The notes under the pieces were generated by a model. The model made no database searches. It was not told the origin of the DNA and was given only the letters and a program-made list of their open reading frames with translations. A program made the translations under genes and the position numbers. A stretch of 64,000 nt of DNA from positions 1,674,001 through 1,738,000 of the forward strand of contig NZ_CP095742.1 of NCBI RefSeq assembly GCF_023078495.1, given 5' to 3'. How positions within the stretch are numbered: position 1 is the stretch's first letter; each line of letters starts with the position of its first letter. Source of the DNA: Luteibacter aegosomatissinici (GTDB taxonomy: Bacteria; Pseudomonadota; Gammaproteobacteria; Xanthomonadales; Rhodanobacteraceae). Below, piece by piece: positions 50,719 to 60,275 of this stretch.

Positions 50719-51660
50719 ATGGCGACCGTGTTGAATGTGCTGCTGCCCGGGCGCGACAAGCTCAGCTTCGTTGACGCCTTCAACCAGTGGCTGGCGCGCG
50801 GTACGGCGCTGCCGACGGCCTTGCCCGGCTACATGCACGCGGTCGCCGAGTTTTTCCGCTGGCCCGATGGCCCGTTGCCCGCTGCCGCGTTGATTCGCCA
50901 GAGCGTGGCGGGCGATGCCGGCACGGCGCTGTGGGTGTGCGCAGATCCCGCGTGGGTGCAGCCGGAGCTGAGCGGCGCGCGCCTGCTCGGCTGCGGCAAT
51001 CTTGCGGTAAGCCCCGCCGATGCGGCGAGCATGGTCGATGCACTCAGCGACACGTTCGCGGAAGAGGGCATGACGCTTCTGGTAGGCGATCCGCAACACT
51101 GGCAGCTCAAGGTGCCGAACTACGTGCAGGTGCCGACGTTCCCCGAGCCCGAAGAAGCGCTCGGTGCTGATTTGTTCGAGCAGCTGCCCAAGGGGGAGCA
51201 CGGCCGCCGCTGGCGCGCCTTGCTCAACGAGGCCCAGGTGGTACTGCACAACCACCCTGCCAACGCCAATCGCGCCTATAACAGCTTGCCGCCCATCAAC
51301 AGCGTATGGCTGTGGGGCGCCGGTACGCTCCCCGAATGGGTTGAATGCGGCCAGTCCCGCATCTATAGCGACGACCTGCTCATCTGGGCGCTAGGCCACA
51401 AGGCTGGCGTCGACGTCCAGCCCCGCGCCCCCCTTGCAGGAGCGCGCTCGCGCGCGATCCCCGCCACTGGTGAGGCCGGTCACGCAGAACTTCTGGACTT
51501 GCAGGACGTACAACCCTCGGAATTCGATCGCGATTGGTGGCCGTACCTCGAAGCTCGCCTCGAATCCGGTACCGAGCTCCGCCTGGCCTTCGCCGATGGC
51601 CGCCGCATCGTGCTGAAGAAAGCCCACCGCATGCGCTTCTGGCGTAAGTCCAAGGCATGA
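50719..51660 (+). CDS. Phosphoglycerate mutase-like protein, unproven function
   Basis: 313 residues from ATG 50719, two bases after the ABC-F stop. In the order Lysobacterales this family is often annotated as cofactor-independent phosphoglycerate mutase, and the segment INSVWLWGAGTLPEWV is typical, but the metal-binding set of true iPGM is not complete in view. Near residue 240 the DNA encodes LAGARSRAIPA from an inserted REP sequence, in frame. It overlaps recJ by four bases (ATGA), so it may be functionally tied to it. Confidence 0.75.
   Translation: MATVLNVLLPGRDKLSFVDAFNQWLARGTALPTALPGYMHAVAEFFRWPDGPLPAAALIRQSVAGDAGTALWVCADPAWVQPELSGARLLGCGNLAVSPADAASMVDALSDTFAEEGMTLLVGDPQHWQLKVPNYVQVPTFPEPEEALGADLFEQLPKGEHGRRWRALLNEAQVVLHNHPANANRAYNSLPPINSVWLWGAGTLPEWVECGQSRIYSDDLLIWALGHKAGVDVQPRAPLAGARSRAIPATGEAGHAELLDLQDVQPSEFDRDWWPYLEARLESGTELRLAFADGRRIVLKKAHRMRFWRKSKA
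51431..51461. repeat. REP-like element inside a coding sequence
   Basis: GGAGCGCGCTCGCGCGCGAT in an exact REP-type context lies inside the 50719-51660 gene and is translated as part of the linker LAGARSRAIPA. Other copies in the window are intergenic, at 53361, 58876 and 60276. Confidence 0.7.
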
Positions 51661-53363
51661 AGACCTGGCGCAAGCGCATGGCGGATGTGGCACCCAGCGG
51701 CTGGCCTGCCCATGTCCATCCGGTCATCCAGCGCATTTATGCCGCCCGCGGCGTTACGACGCCGGATGGCGCCGAACACCGCCTTGCACGCTTGCATTCG
51801 CCCACGCTGCTCGGCGGCATGGACCGCGCCGTCGAGTTGCTCATCGAGGCGATCGATCGCGATCAGCGCATCGTCATCGCTGGTGATTACGATTGCGATG
51901 GTGCGACTGGCGCCGCCGTTGCCCAGCGCGGCATGCGCCTGCTTGGCGCGAAGCATGTCAGCCATGTTGTGCCCAATCGTTTCGTCCACGGGTATGGCCT
52001 GAGTGAGGCTCTCGTCGCGTCGCTGGAACCCACGCCCGATCTGATCGTCACCGTGGATAACGGTGTGGCCAGCGTTGCGGGTGTTGCGGCCGCGCATGCT
52101 CGAGGCATCCGCGTACTCATCACCGATCACCACCTGCCGGGCGATACGCTGCCGGCCGCCGACGCGATGGTGAATCCGAACCTCGACGGCGATGGTTTTC
52201 CCAGCAAAGCGCTCGCGGGCGTCGGCGTCATGTTCTACTTGCTGCTCGCGGTGCGTGCAGCCATGCGCGACGCCGGGCGTTTCGCCGAAGGCAACGAGCC
52301 GGACCTCGGTGCGCTGCTGGACTTGGTAGCCCTCGGCACCGTGGCCGATCTGGTGCCGCTCGACTTTAACAATCGCGTATTCGTCGATGCGGGCCTGAAG
52401 CGCATGCGCGCAGGCAAGGCGTGCGCGGGCATCACCGCGTTGATCGAGGCCTCGAATCGCTCGGTGTCCACCGTCACCGCTACCGATCTCGCGTTCGCCA
52501 TCGGTCCGCGCCTGAATGCGGCTGGGCGCCTGGAAGATATGTCGCTGGGCGTTGCTTGCCTGCTTACCGACGATACCGGCGTCGCCCGCCGCTACGCTGA
52601 GCAGCTAAGCGCGATTAACCAGGAGCGCCGCGAGATGCAGGCGGGCATGGTCGAGGAAGCCGAGGCCATGGTGTCGCGCGCTGCGCATGTCGATGCCGTG
52701 GGCGTCGCGCTGTTCGATCCGGGTTGGCACGCGGGCATCGTGGGTCTGGTTGCGTCGAAGCTGAAGGAAAAACTTCATCGGCCCGTGCTTGCGTTTGCAC
52801 CCGCAGGCGATGACACCGACGAACTGCGTGGCTCTGCGCGTTCGATTCCGGGATTTCACATCCGCGATGCGCTTGCCGAAATCGACGCGAAGCACCCCGG
52901 CCTGATCCTGCGCTTCGGCGGCCACGCGATGGCGGCGGGCCTCAGCATGCAGGCCAGCGCCTTCGAACGCTTCGCCGCGATCTTCGATGCGACCGCACGC
53001 GCACACCTGGATGACGACCGCCTGCAGGCGGTGGTCCAGACCGATGGCGAGCTCGATTACCGCGACCACACCCTGGATCTCGCGAAGCAGCTGCGTTTCG
53101 CCGGCCCCTGGGGCCAGGCATTTCCTTCGCCCGTGTTCGAGAACGTCTTTGAGTGTGCCTCGTGGAAGCCCATGGGCACGAAACACCTGCGTTTCCAGCT
53201 TCGTCACGAGCAAGGCGGCGCGCCGCTCGATGCGGTGATGTTCAGCTGCTACGACGGCACCCCGCCGCCCCAGCGTTTCCGCGCCGCCTACGAGCTCACG
53301 GTGAACGACTGGCAGGGCAGGGAAAGCGTCCGTTTGCTCATCACCCACATGGAGCCCATGTAG
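51657..53363 (+). CDS. recJ: Single-stranded-DNA-specific exonuclease RecJ
   Basis: 568 residues from ATG 51657. DHH-family motifs are present: VIAGDYDCDGATGAAVA (motif I), VTVDNGVASV and LITDHHLPGD (motif III), and RFGGHAMAAGLSM near residue 420. The enzyme degrades 5-prime ended single strands in RecF repair, base excision and mismatch repair. Its start overlaps the preceding gene by four bases. A REP element follows the stop. Confidence 0.95.
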   Translation: MKTWRKRMADVAPSGWPAHVHPVIQRIYAARGVTTPDGAEHRLARLHSPTLLGGMDRAVELLIEAIDRDQRIVIAGDYDCDGATGAAVAQRGMRLLGAKHVSHVVPNRFVHGYGLSEALVASLEPTPDLIVTVDNGVASVAGVAAAHARGIRVLITDHHLPGDTLPAADAMVNPNLDGDGFPSKALAGVGVMFYLLLAVRAAMRDAGRFAEGNEPDLGALLDLVALGTVADLVPLDFNNRVFVDAGLKRMRAGKACAGITALIEASNRSVSTVTATDLAFAIGPRLNAAGRLEDMSLGVACLLTDDTGVARRYAEQLSAINQERREMQAGMVEEAEAMVSRAAHVDAVGVALFDPGWHAGIVGLVASKLKEKLHRPVLAFAPAGDDTDELRGSARSIPGFHIRDALAEIDAKHPGLILRFGGHAMAAGLSMQASAFERFAAIFDATARAHLDDDRLQAVVQTDGELDYRDHTLDLAKQLRFAGPWGQAFPSPVFENVFECASWKPMGTKHLRFQLRHEQGGAPLDAVMFSCYDGTPPPQRFRAAYELTVNDWQGRESVRLLITHMEPM

Positions 53364-53386
53364 GAGCGCCCTTGCGCGCGATTCAC
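53361..53386. repeat. REP element after recJ
   Basis: GTAGGAGCGCCCTTGCGCGC followed by GATTC, one copy of the window's REP family, overlapping the recJ stop codon and lying just before the convergent gene. Confidence 0.6.
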
Positions 53387-54606
53387 GCCCCGCCGATATC
53401 AATCCCGAGGGTAAAGAGCGTGCACAGCAGGGTCAGGGCGAAAACCGATGTGGCCAGCCAAAGCATGCCGAAACGCGGCTTGCCTTCAGCCCATACGGCC
53501 AGCGCGATATATACACCGGGAGCCACGCTGACGTACCGATACATGGATGTCAGCGTTCCGGTCGAAAGCGGCGCAAGAACGGTCAGGCCGGTGAAGATGG
53601 CGAGACCTCGCCAGCCTCGCTTCCAGCAGGTGACCATGCTGCAACCGGCCATGACGACGGCCGCGAAATTCACGATCTTTGGGTTCCAGGGCTCCGCCAG
53701 CTGAAGTGGACGGTTGATGTAGTCGAGCAAGGCTATCCAGGGGGCGTGAAGCGAACGGCCCCAGATCACCTGGATATCCTTGAAAGCGAGGGGGTTGCCT
53801 GTGGCATGCCATAGGTAGGCCATGTATGCCCCCAGCCCCATGCCGACAAGGCCGAGTGGCACCAGGTCACGGGCCCGGCGCTCGCCCCGGTACCACCGGT
53901 CAACAAGCAGGGCCGGGGCCAGGAATGCGCCGTTGACACGGGCCGCGCTGGCAAACGCGCCGATGACGGGACTGAGCAGTGGGTGCTTAAGCACCTCACC
54001 AAGGAAGGCGGCTGTCACGAGGGTGAAGAACAGCGCCTCGCTGTGCGGCAGCATCATGAAATAGGTGGAGGGCCAGCAGAGAGCGGCGATAACGGCGTAG
54101 TCGGCCAGAGCCACGGATGTCGTAACGGTGCGCGCGAGTGACCACAGCAAACAGAAGGCCGCGAAGGCCAGCAGATTCACGAGCAAGACGCCAGACCACA
54201 GCCACTCGCCCGTGATGTTGGCCACGCCACGCCACATCATGGGGTGAAGCGGAAAAAACGCCCAGGTGGAGGCGCGGCTGGTATCGAACGGACGCTCCTC
54301 GTAACCGTTTGCCGCAATGTCGTGATAGAACGCCGCATCGTTGTGGATGGCGACCCGCCGGAAGCCTTCCGCAATGGCCTTGGGCGAGATTCGTATGTTC
54401 ATGTTGTCGCGCGAGCCCCAGTGATCCGCAAGGCCTTGCTGCATCAACGGGGTGCAGGCCAGGATCACGATCACGAGCAGGCGCGAGAGAATGAACGGCC
54501 AGAACACATGCCGAACGGCAGGCGGCAGGTACTCATGCACGCCGGCCAGCTGTCGCCAGATCGGGCGTGTACGAGGGACAGAGAGGGCACTTGGCTCGGC
54601 AGACAC
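53383..54606 (-). CDS. Integral membrane glycosyltransferase, PIG-V/GT-C-like
   Basis: 407 residues if read from GTG 54606; the frame extends upstream but would overlap the divergent gene's promoter. It has about ten membrane segments. An early acidic motif, HNDAAFYHDIAANGYEERPF, then TWAFFPLHPMMWR, is typical of GT-C mannosyltransferases related to PIG-V that use lipid-linked sugars. Donor and acceptor cannot be predicted. No glycan cluster surrounds it, so an envelope modification is the best guess. Confidence 0.72.
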   Translation of the reverse strand: MSAEPSALSVPRTRPIWRQLAGVHEYLPPAVRHVFWPFILSRLLVIVILACTPLMQQGLADHWGSRDNMNIRISPKAIAEGFRRVAIHNDAAFYHDIAANGYEERPFDTSRASTWAFFPLHPMMWRGVANITGEWLWSGVLLVNLLAFAAFCLLWSLARTVTTSVALADYAVIAALCWPSTYFMMLPHSEALFFTLVTAAFLGEVLKHPLLSPVIGAFASAARVNGAFLAPALLVDRWYRGERRARDLVPLGLVGMGLGAYMAYLWHATGNPLAFKDIQVIWGRSLHAPWIALLDYINRPLQLAEPWNPKIVNFAAVVMAGCSMVTCWKRGWRGLAIFTGLTVLAPLSTGTLTSMYRYVSVAPGVYIALAVWAEGKPRFGMLWLATSVFALTLLCTLFTLGIDIGGA

Positions 54607-54710
54607 GGGGTGGCACTCGCGATGGGCCGCGAGATCATACGGTAATCGCAAGTGATTGCATCCCCCGCAACGGGTATGCTCCGACGCACTTGGACCCAGG
54701 GAGATGGCGC

Positions 54711-55352
54711 ATGGCAGGCAGCACGCAGGAACTGGAACGTTTCGTCCACGCCGCGCTGGAACGGGGGCAATCGCGGCAGGCGATAGAAGAGGTTCTGACC
54801 CAGGCCGGATGGGCGCCCGAGCAAGTACACCCGGCGCTGGCCGCCTATGCGGATTCGGCGTTTCCCATTCCCGTTCCCCGGCCACGTCCGTATCTTTCCG
54901 CCCGCGAGGCGTTCATCTACCTGGTGATCTTCACTACGTTGTACCTGAGTGCGTTCCACCTCGGGTCGCTACTGTTCAACCTCATCGATCGTGCCTACCC
55001 GGATACGATCCAGACCGTGGAGTATTTCCGGCTGGGGCCGGATCTTCGCTGGTCGATGGCATCCGTCATCATCGCCTTCCCGGTGTTCCTGCTCCTGTCG
55101 TGGCGCAACGAGCGGGCGCTGACGAAGCAGCCGGTGAAGCGGCAGTCCGCGGTGCGTCGCTGGCTGACCTACCTCACGTTGTTTATCGCTGCGGTGGCAT
55201 TGATCTGCGACTTCACCACGCTGGTCGATCGGTTCCTGGGTGGTGAACTCACGATGCGTTTCGTGCTCAAGGTCATCGTGGCGGCAGTGCTCGCCATCGT
55301 CGCATTCGCCTATTACCTGCGCGATTTGCGCCGGGATGAGGTGGAGCCATGA
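54711..55352 (+). CDS. DUF5671 membrane protein
   Basis: 213 residues from ATG 54711 with GGGAGATGG upstream. A soluble helical start (ELERFVHAALERGQSRQAIE then EVLTQAGWAPEQVHPAL) is followed by four membrane segments, among them AFIYLVIFTTLYLSAFHLGS, the DUF5671 core. The function of the family is unknown. The downstream gene overlaps by four bases (ATGA), so the two are co-translated. Confidence 0.83.
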   Translation: MAGSTQELERFVHAALERGQSRQAIEEVLTQAGWAPEQVHPALAAYADSAFPIPVPRPRPYLSAREAFIYLVIFTTLYLSAFHLGSLLFNLIDRAYPDTIQTVEYFRLGPDLRWSMASVIIAFPVFLLLSWRNERALTKQPVKRQSAVRRWLTYLTLFIAAVALICDFTTLVDRFLGGELTMRFVLKVIVAAVLAIVAFAYYLRDLRRDEVEP

Positions 55353-55780
55353 CGGGGCGCGGTGTGCTCGGCATCATGGTGTCGGTTGTTATGGTTGTGG
55401 CGGTAGGTGCCGGCCTGTGGATCAACGGGACGCCTGGCTATCAACGGATGCTTGCGCAGGATGAGCGTCGGTCGGCGCTCCTGACTTGGTTGGGCACTCG
55501 CCTTGAAGTACATGCGTCACACTACGGCTCCCTGCCGGATAGCCTGATCGAGATCGGGACAGAGACTGAAAGGGTGGATCCGGTAACGCACGAGATCTTT
55601 GGCTACATGCACAAGGGGCTGGACTATCAGCTGTGCGCCGTGTTCGCGTTGGCGAGTGACACATCGACTCGCCCCGAGATGCCTTTTCGCCAGCATGGCA
55701 AAGGGCGCACTTGCTTCGATCGCACCGCAGACGTAAAGAACCCAGGCAAGGCGTACCACCTTGAGGCTTACCGCCTGTAG
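55349..55780 (+). CDS. Membrane-anchored protein, function unknown
   Basis: 143 residues from ATG 55349, coupled to the DUF5671 gene. One N-terminal membrane segment (GIMVSVVMVVAVGAGLWI) anchors a small periplasmic domain with two cysteines (LDYQLCAVFAL and GRTCFDRT) that may form a disulfide. Pairing with DUF5671 is a pattern seen in related genomes, I believe. No activity is known. Confidence 0.72.
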   Translation: MTGRGVLGIMVSVVMVVAVGAGLWINGTPGYQRMLAQDERRSALLTWLGTRLEVHASHYGSLPDSLIEIGTETERVDPVTHEIFGYMHKGLDYQLCAVFALASDTSTRPEMPFRQHGKGRTCFDRTADVKNPGKAYHLEAYRL

Positions 55781-55808
55781 GCTGCGCGCTCACTAGAAGG
55801 AGCTCATC

Positions 55809-56426
55809 TTGAAAGGACGCTTGCTTGTCGCATTCCTTGCGGTGGTCCCGTTCGTCGTCCAGGCTGCCCCCACTTGTCATGGACAACCTTACGGTGATCT
55901 GGCGCAGCGCTTCAGTCGTGCTCAGCCTCTGCCAAAAGCAAGCCTGGGTGTCCCCGAAGGGATCGCTATACCTCTGGACCTGGTCAGCATGTCGGGAGGC
56001 GGTTTCGGTTGCGACATGTCGTGGACAGTGGATATCGACACCGGCCACGCGTGGGAGCTGTACCGTTGTGAGGACCCTGGTGCGTTCGACCAGCGCGATT
56101 TTTCACGACCCGCCTGGGCCGGTGTTCATTTCAACAGCTACACGGACGACAGGGGGCGCCCGGCGCGCGAGGCCGTGAGGGAGGGCACGCTGGCACCCAC
56201 CACGCTGGAGAAACTTGTCTGCCTCGCCAACGATGCCTGGAGCGCCGCGTCGTGGGGTGGCGGAACGCAGCAGCTAGCCATGGATGGCTTTAGTGGCCTG
56301 CGCATCACGAACGGTCCGAGCATGCGCTCGTACGGGAGCTCGAACTACCCGATCGTCGACAGCCCGGATGGACGGCTCAGGCAGGCGGTTCGTGATGCTG
56401 TCGAAGCTGCCGTCGCTCCACACTAA
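55809..56426 (+). CDS. Exported protein, function unknown
   Basis: 205 residues from a TTG start at 55809, set by AAGGAG six bases upstream. A signal peptide (LLVAFLAVVPFVVQAAPTC) precedes a soluble domain with four or five cysteines (CHGQPYG, FGCDMSW, YRCEDPG, KLVCLAND), likely disulfide-bonded in the periplasm. No domain family is recognised. Confidence 0.66.
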   Translation: MKGRLLVAFLAVVPFVVQAAPTCHGQPYGDLAQRFSRAQPLPKASLGVPEGIAIPLDLVSMSGGGFGCDMSWTVDIDTGHAWELYRCEDPGAFDQRDFSRPAWAGVHFNSYTDDRGRPAREAVREGTLAPTTLEKLVCLANDAWSAASWGGGTQQLAMDGFSGLRITNGPSMRSYGSSNYPIVDSPDGRLRQAVRDAVEAAVAPH

Positions 56427-56537
56427 CGAATAGGTCGGGGCCTTCCCTGATCCAAATCAGGAAGCTGCGGCGTACTCCTCCGCTTACGGTCCGCTCCGTC
56501 CACATTTCTGAGACTGGCGCGGCGTACCGTCCCTTCC

Positions 56538-56885
56538 ATGGCGATGGTGCACTGGGTGCAAATGGGGGAACGGCAATACGCGATCCTGGAAGGGACGACG
56601 CGCGCGTTTGCGCGGGTCAGCCCGCAGGGCGACCAGTGGGTCGTACGCTGGCGCTATGGGCCCAAGGCCGGGCAGGGCCTGGTGTTGAAGGGCGTCTCAT
56701 TGATGCAGCGAATGGTCATGCGCTGGGCGGAGCACAACGAGGCGGCGTTGCGTCAGCGTATTCCGGCGGCGAGCAAGCCGTATGAGCCGCCTTCGGCTCA
56801 GGAACGTTATTTCTACGATGCGATCTGGCCTGGATATGTGCCGGCGCATCGTCGGCCGCGGCGGGCGGCTCGGGAGAATCATTAG
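56538..56885 (+). CDS. Small hypothetical protein
   Basis: 115 residues from ATG 56538; ATG 56544 is an alternative. The sequence has a beta-rich start (YAILEGTTRAFARVSPQGD then QWVVRWRYGP) and an Arg/Pro-rich C-terminus. No signal peptide and no recognised family. The upstream gap contains several GC-rich inverted segments but no clear terminator. Confidence 0.55.
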   Translation: MAMVHWVQMGERQYAILEGTTRAFARVSPQGDQWVVRWRYGPKAGQGLVLKGVSLMQRMVMRWAEHNEAALRQRIPAASKPYEPPSAQERYFYDAIWPGYVPAHRRPRRAARENH

Positions 56886-56992
56886 GAAAGGGTGGGCGGT
56901 CGTTGGCTGAATGGCCTTCACATGCCGTGAGTTGAGTCCGGTGGCTGGGGTACCTATATAGCGGTCAGTCCCCTTTCCCTGGTCATACCCCC

Positions 56993-57331
56993 ATGAATGC
57001 CGAACGCTTCGTTCAGGCCCTGCAGGATGCCGTGGTCCGCGACAACCTCGCGGTCTACGCGAACCTGTTCAGCATGCCGCCCGAAAACGCCGTGGATCCG
57101 CATTGGGTGAGGGCGCTCTCCCTCTTTCAGAACCTGGATGCCGAGGGCAAGGCCACGCTCATGGATATCGTGTGCCAGGTGATGGTCGAGACCACCGCCA
57201 ACCTGCTCGGTATCGCCGATGGCTGCTGCCCGGTAGCCGGGGTGAAGGGTTCGGTCGGGCTTGTGGTGAATGGCAGGCCGATCGGTGGCGAATTGCAGGA
57301 GCTGTTCCTGGAACTCAACGAAGCGGGCTGA
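56993..57331 (+). CDS. Small conserved protein, function unknown
   Basis: 112 residues from ATG 56993. It is soluble and helical at the start (ERFVQALQDAVVRDNLAVY) with a C-terminal beta region holding CCPVAGVKGSVGLVV. A short upstream match to TATATAG near 56952 may be a -10. No recognised family. It is followed by the DMT gene on the same strand. Confidence 0.66.
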   Translation: MNAERFVQALQDAVVRDNLAVYANLFSMPPENAVDPHWVRALSLFQNLDAEGKATLMDIVCQVMVETTANLLGIADGCCPVAGVKGSVGLVVNGRPIGGELQELFLELNEAG

Positions 57332-57386
57332 CGAACGCCCGGCGTGGCTGGCATAGTCGGGGTTCGTTTTCCCCGCAAGGCCATCC

Positions 57387-58355
57387 ATGCGTTCCACCGC
57401 CCTGAAGGCCGTGGCGATCGCGCTGCTGTCGGCGCTGTTCTTCACGTTTACCTATGTGCTTAACCGTGCCGTCGTCAGTGGCGGCGGCCATTGGCAATGG
57501 GCGGTGATCCTGCGCTACCTGTTTACGCTGCCCATGCTGGCGGCCGTGCTTCCCTTCAAGGGCGGGCTCGGGAAGCTGCCCATCGAACTCCGTTCCCATC
57601 CGCGCACGTGGCTCATCTGGAGCACGGTGGGTTTCGTGCTGTTTGGCGTGCCGCTGACGTGGGCGGCGACCAGCGGGCCGTCGTGGCTGGTAGCAGGTAG
57701 CTTCCAGATGACCGTGCTTGCCGGGCCCCTGATGGCGCCCTTCATCTACGGCGATGAACGGGCGCGCTGGCACATCGGCTCGCTGGCGATCGGTGCGCTG
57801 ATCGTCGGCGGGGTGATGCTGCTTCAGTTTGGCCACGCCCATGGTGGCCTGGATGCCTCGGCGTGGCTGGCCGTGGGTGCGGTCGCCTTCGCCGCCTTCG
57901 CATACCCATTGGGTAACCGAAAGATCCTTTTGCACCTGGAGCGCACCGGCACGAAACTCGGTCCGGTGCAGCGCGTGTTCGGCATGACGCTCGCCAGCTG
58001 GCCGCTGTGGCTGGTGCTTGCCGCGGTAACGCTCGCGACCATCGGGCCGCCGACCCCGCGCGAGGCATTGCTGGCCGCCGGCACCGCGCTATCGTCCGGC
58101 GCCATCGCCACCATCCTGTTCTTTCACGCCACCGAGCTGGTCGGTCGTCAGCCCACCGCGTTGGCGGCTGTCGAGGCGATGCAGGCGGCTGAGCTTCTAC
58201 TCGCTACCGTCATTGGTGTGTTGTTCCTGCACGAGTCGTTCCCGGATGCGGTATCGGGCCTGGGTGCGGTCGGCATCATCGTGGGCATTGCCTTGTTTGC
58301 GTGGGTGAGCGGTAGGGAAGGGGTTGCCAAGGACCCGGGCGATCGCGGGGCTTGA
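57387..58355 (+). CDS. DMT superfamily exporter (EmrE-type multidrug efflux domain)
   Basis: 322 residues from ATG 57387. It has ten membrane segments in two repeats, starting KAVAIALLSALFFTFTYVLN and later AFAAFAYPLGNRKIL. The family exports metabolites or toxic cations in exchange for protons. Polar residues lie in helices 1 and 6, but the substrate cannot be read from sequence. Confidence 0.83.
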   Translation: MRSTALKAVAIALLSALFFTFTYVLNRAVVSGGGHWQWAVILRYLFTLPMLAAVLPFKGGLGKLPIELRSHPRTWLIWSTVGFVLFGVPLTWAATSGPSWLVAGSFQMTVLAGPLMAPFIYGDERARWHIGSLAIGALIVGGVMLLQFGHAHGGLDASAWLAVGAVAFAAFAYPLGNRKILLHLERTGTKLGPVQRVFGMTLASWPLWLVLAAVTLATIGPPTPREALLAAGTALSSGAIATILFFHATELVGRQPTALAAVEAMQAAELLLATVIGVLFLHESFPDAVSGLGAVGIIVGIALFAWVSGREGVAKDPGDRGA

Positions 58356-58409
58356 CGCCATGCCAACAGGCGGACCGCGTAGGCTGGCCCCGCTAACGGA
58401 GCCTTCCCC

Positions 58410-58865
58410 ATGAAAACCACAGCTGCCCTGCTGCTTCTCGCCCTGCCACTCGCCGCCATGGCCGAGCCGCCGCCGGGTACCCACGGCCAAAGGGCGCCTG
58501 CCGCCGAGCCCATGAAGCGCTTCCAGTGGCGCGATGAGGCGGCGGGGTACACCTTCGTCGCCCCGCCGCGCTGGGCGGGCAAGGTGAAGGCCGTGCCGCT
58601 GGCATCGGCCGAGCTGGCGAAGTCGGGTGCCACCAGCGGGGTGAAGTTCGTCGCAGGCACGAAGACCTTGCTGGTGCTACTGGCTTCGGATGATGAGCGT
58701 GCCAAGGCCGTCACCGATGCCGGCAACCGGGAACTCTCGCGGCACGATGGGCACATCGTTGCGGTGCATGCCGCCACAGATTCGGGGGATCTGGCCCTCA
58801 CCGAGGAGGAGTTGTCCCAGGCGGTGCAGTGGGATGGGCAGCAAGCGGGCACCGCCGTCCGTTGA
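58410..58865 (+). CDS. Exported protein, function unknown
   Basis: 151 residues from ATG 58410. Signal peptide TAALLLLALPLAAMA, then a small domain with YTFVAPPRWAGKVKAVPLAS, which resembles lipid- or peptidoglycan-binding beta folds, and a helical end. No cysteines. I cannot assign a family. It is followed by a paired REP element. Confidence 0.62.
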   Translation: MKTTAALLLLALPLAAMAEPPPGTHGQRAPAAEPMKRFQWRDEAAGYTFVAPPRWAGKVKAVPLASAELAKSGATSGVKFVAGTKTLLVLLASDDERAKAVTDAGNRELSRHDGHIVAVHAATDSGDLALTEEELSQAVQWDGQQAGTAVR

Positions 58866-58874
58866 AATCGCCGT

Positions 58875-58943
58875 TATAGGAGCGCGCTTGCGCGCGATCC
58901 GGGTTCGCGGCAAGCCCCCATCGAGCGCGAGCGCGCTCCTACA
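58875..58943. repeat. Paired inverted REP (BIME-like)
   Basis: TAGGAGCGCGCTTGCGCGCG then, about 30 bases on, the inverse CGAGCGCGAGCGCGCTCCTA. Two REP units in opposite orientation form the cruciform-like BIME arrangement that RAYT transposases act on. It separates the exported protein gene from the MFS gene. Confidence 0.75.
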
Positions 58944-59041
58944 ATTGAGTCGTTTCAAGTATCGAACCGGACGTTTTGCGGTATCGATTCGACTCAATTC
59001 AGGGTTTAGCCTAAGCATCAGGTTATTCCCCGGAGGTTCCC

Positions 59042-60271
59042 GTGGACGGCTCGTCCCCCGCCGCGCCGGCGGTTGTTGATCGGCGCATTCGCCATGGCAC
59101 GCCCGCGTTCCGGCGTACCAATCTCGCCTTGTTCTCGTCGGGCTTCGCTACGTTTGGCCTGCTGTATTGCGTGCAGCCGCTGATGCCGGCGTTCTCGCGC
59201 GACTTCGGCGTGGATGCCGCGACCAGTTCGCTGTCGCTCTCGCTGACGACGGCGGTGATGGCCGTTGGCATGTTGTTCGCCGGCGCCATCTCCGATGCGT
59301 TCGGGCGCAAGCCGATCATGCTGGCGTCACTGCTTTCCTCGTCTGTCCTGGTGTTGCTTACGGCCGTGACGCCGAGCTGGGGGCTGTTGCTCGCGGCGCG
59401 TGCGCTGCTGGGCGTGACGCTCGCGGGCCTGCCCGCTGTTGCCATGACGTACCTCAGCGAAGAGGTGCACGGCGAATCGCTGGGCTTCGCCATGGGCCTG
59501 TACATCGGCGGCAACGCCATCGGCGGAATGAGTGGCCGGCTCATTTCCGGATTCACGGCCGATCACGCGTCGTGGCGTGTCGCCGTTGGCGTGATAGGCG
59601 CCCTTGGCCTTCTTGCGGCGTTCCTTGTGGCGAAGGGTCTTCCGCCGTCGCTGCATTTCGAAAAGCGCAAGGCGCACCCGCGCGCCCTCGTCGCCGTATT
59701 CCGTGACCTGCTCAAGGACACGGGCCTGCCGTGGCTGTTCGCCGAGGGCTTCCTGCTCATGGGTGCGTTCGTCACCATCTACAACTACGTATCGTTCCGG
59801 CTCCTCGCCCCACCGTTCTCGCTGTCGCAATCGCATGTGGGTGCCATTTTCATGGTGTACCTCATCGGCGTGGGTGCGTCGGCCTGGATGGGCGCGCTGG
59901 CCGGCAAGCTGGGCCGCGGGAAGGTGATGTGGACCGCGCTGGTCATCATGCTCGTGGGTGTCGCGCTTAGCGCAAGCAGCGTGATCTGGGCCATCGTCGT
60001 CGGCATCGCCATGATCACCTTCGGCTTCTTCGGCGGCCATTCCATCGCCAGTGGCTGGGTTGGCCTGCGGGCCAACAAGGCCAAGGCGCACGCGTCGTCC
60101 ATGTATCTCTTCTCGTATTACATGGGCTCAAGCATCGCCGGCTCGCTGGGTGGCGTTTTCTGGACGCATGGCGGCTGGCATGGCGTCGCCATCTACGTGA
60201 CTGTGTTGGTGCTGGCGGGACTGGTTATCGCGATAAAGCTGCGCGGCCTCAAACCGCAAGCAGCATCCTGA
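59042..60271 (+). CDS. MFS exporter, YnfM/AraJ-like
   Basis: 409 residues from GTG 59042 with GGAGG upstream. Twelve membrane segments and the MFS loop motif GAISDAFGRKPIMLAS between helices 2 and 3 are clear. The family exports drugs, arabinose or amino-acid-type compounds. It is convergent with the LysR gene; such a pair often means the regulator controls the transporter, but here they are not divergent, so I do not assume it. Confidence 0.86.
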   Translation: MDGSSPAAPAVVDRRIRHGTPAFRRTNLALFSSGFATFGLLYCVQPLMPAFSRDFGVDAATSSLSLSLTTAVMAVGMLFAGAISDAFGRKPIMLASLLSSSVLVLLTAVTPSWGLLLAARALLGVTLAGLPAVAMTYLSEEVHGESLGFAMGLYIGGNAIGGMSGRLISGFTADHASWRVAVGVIGALGLLAAFLVAKGLPPSLHFEKRKAHPRALVAVFRDLLKDTGLPWLFAEGFLLMGAFVTIYNYVSFRLLAPPFSLSQSHVGAIFMVYLIGVGASAWMGALAGKLGRGKVMWTALVIMLVGVALSASSVIWAIVVGIAMITFGFFGGHSIASGWVGLRANKAKAHASSMYLFSYYMGSSIAGSLGGVFWTHGGWHGVAIYVTVLVLAGLVIAIKLRGLKPQAAS

Positions 60272-60275
60272 CTCT

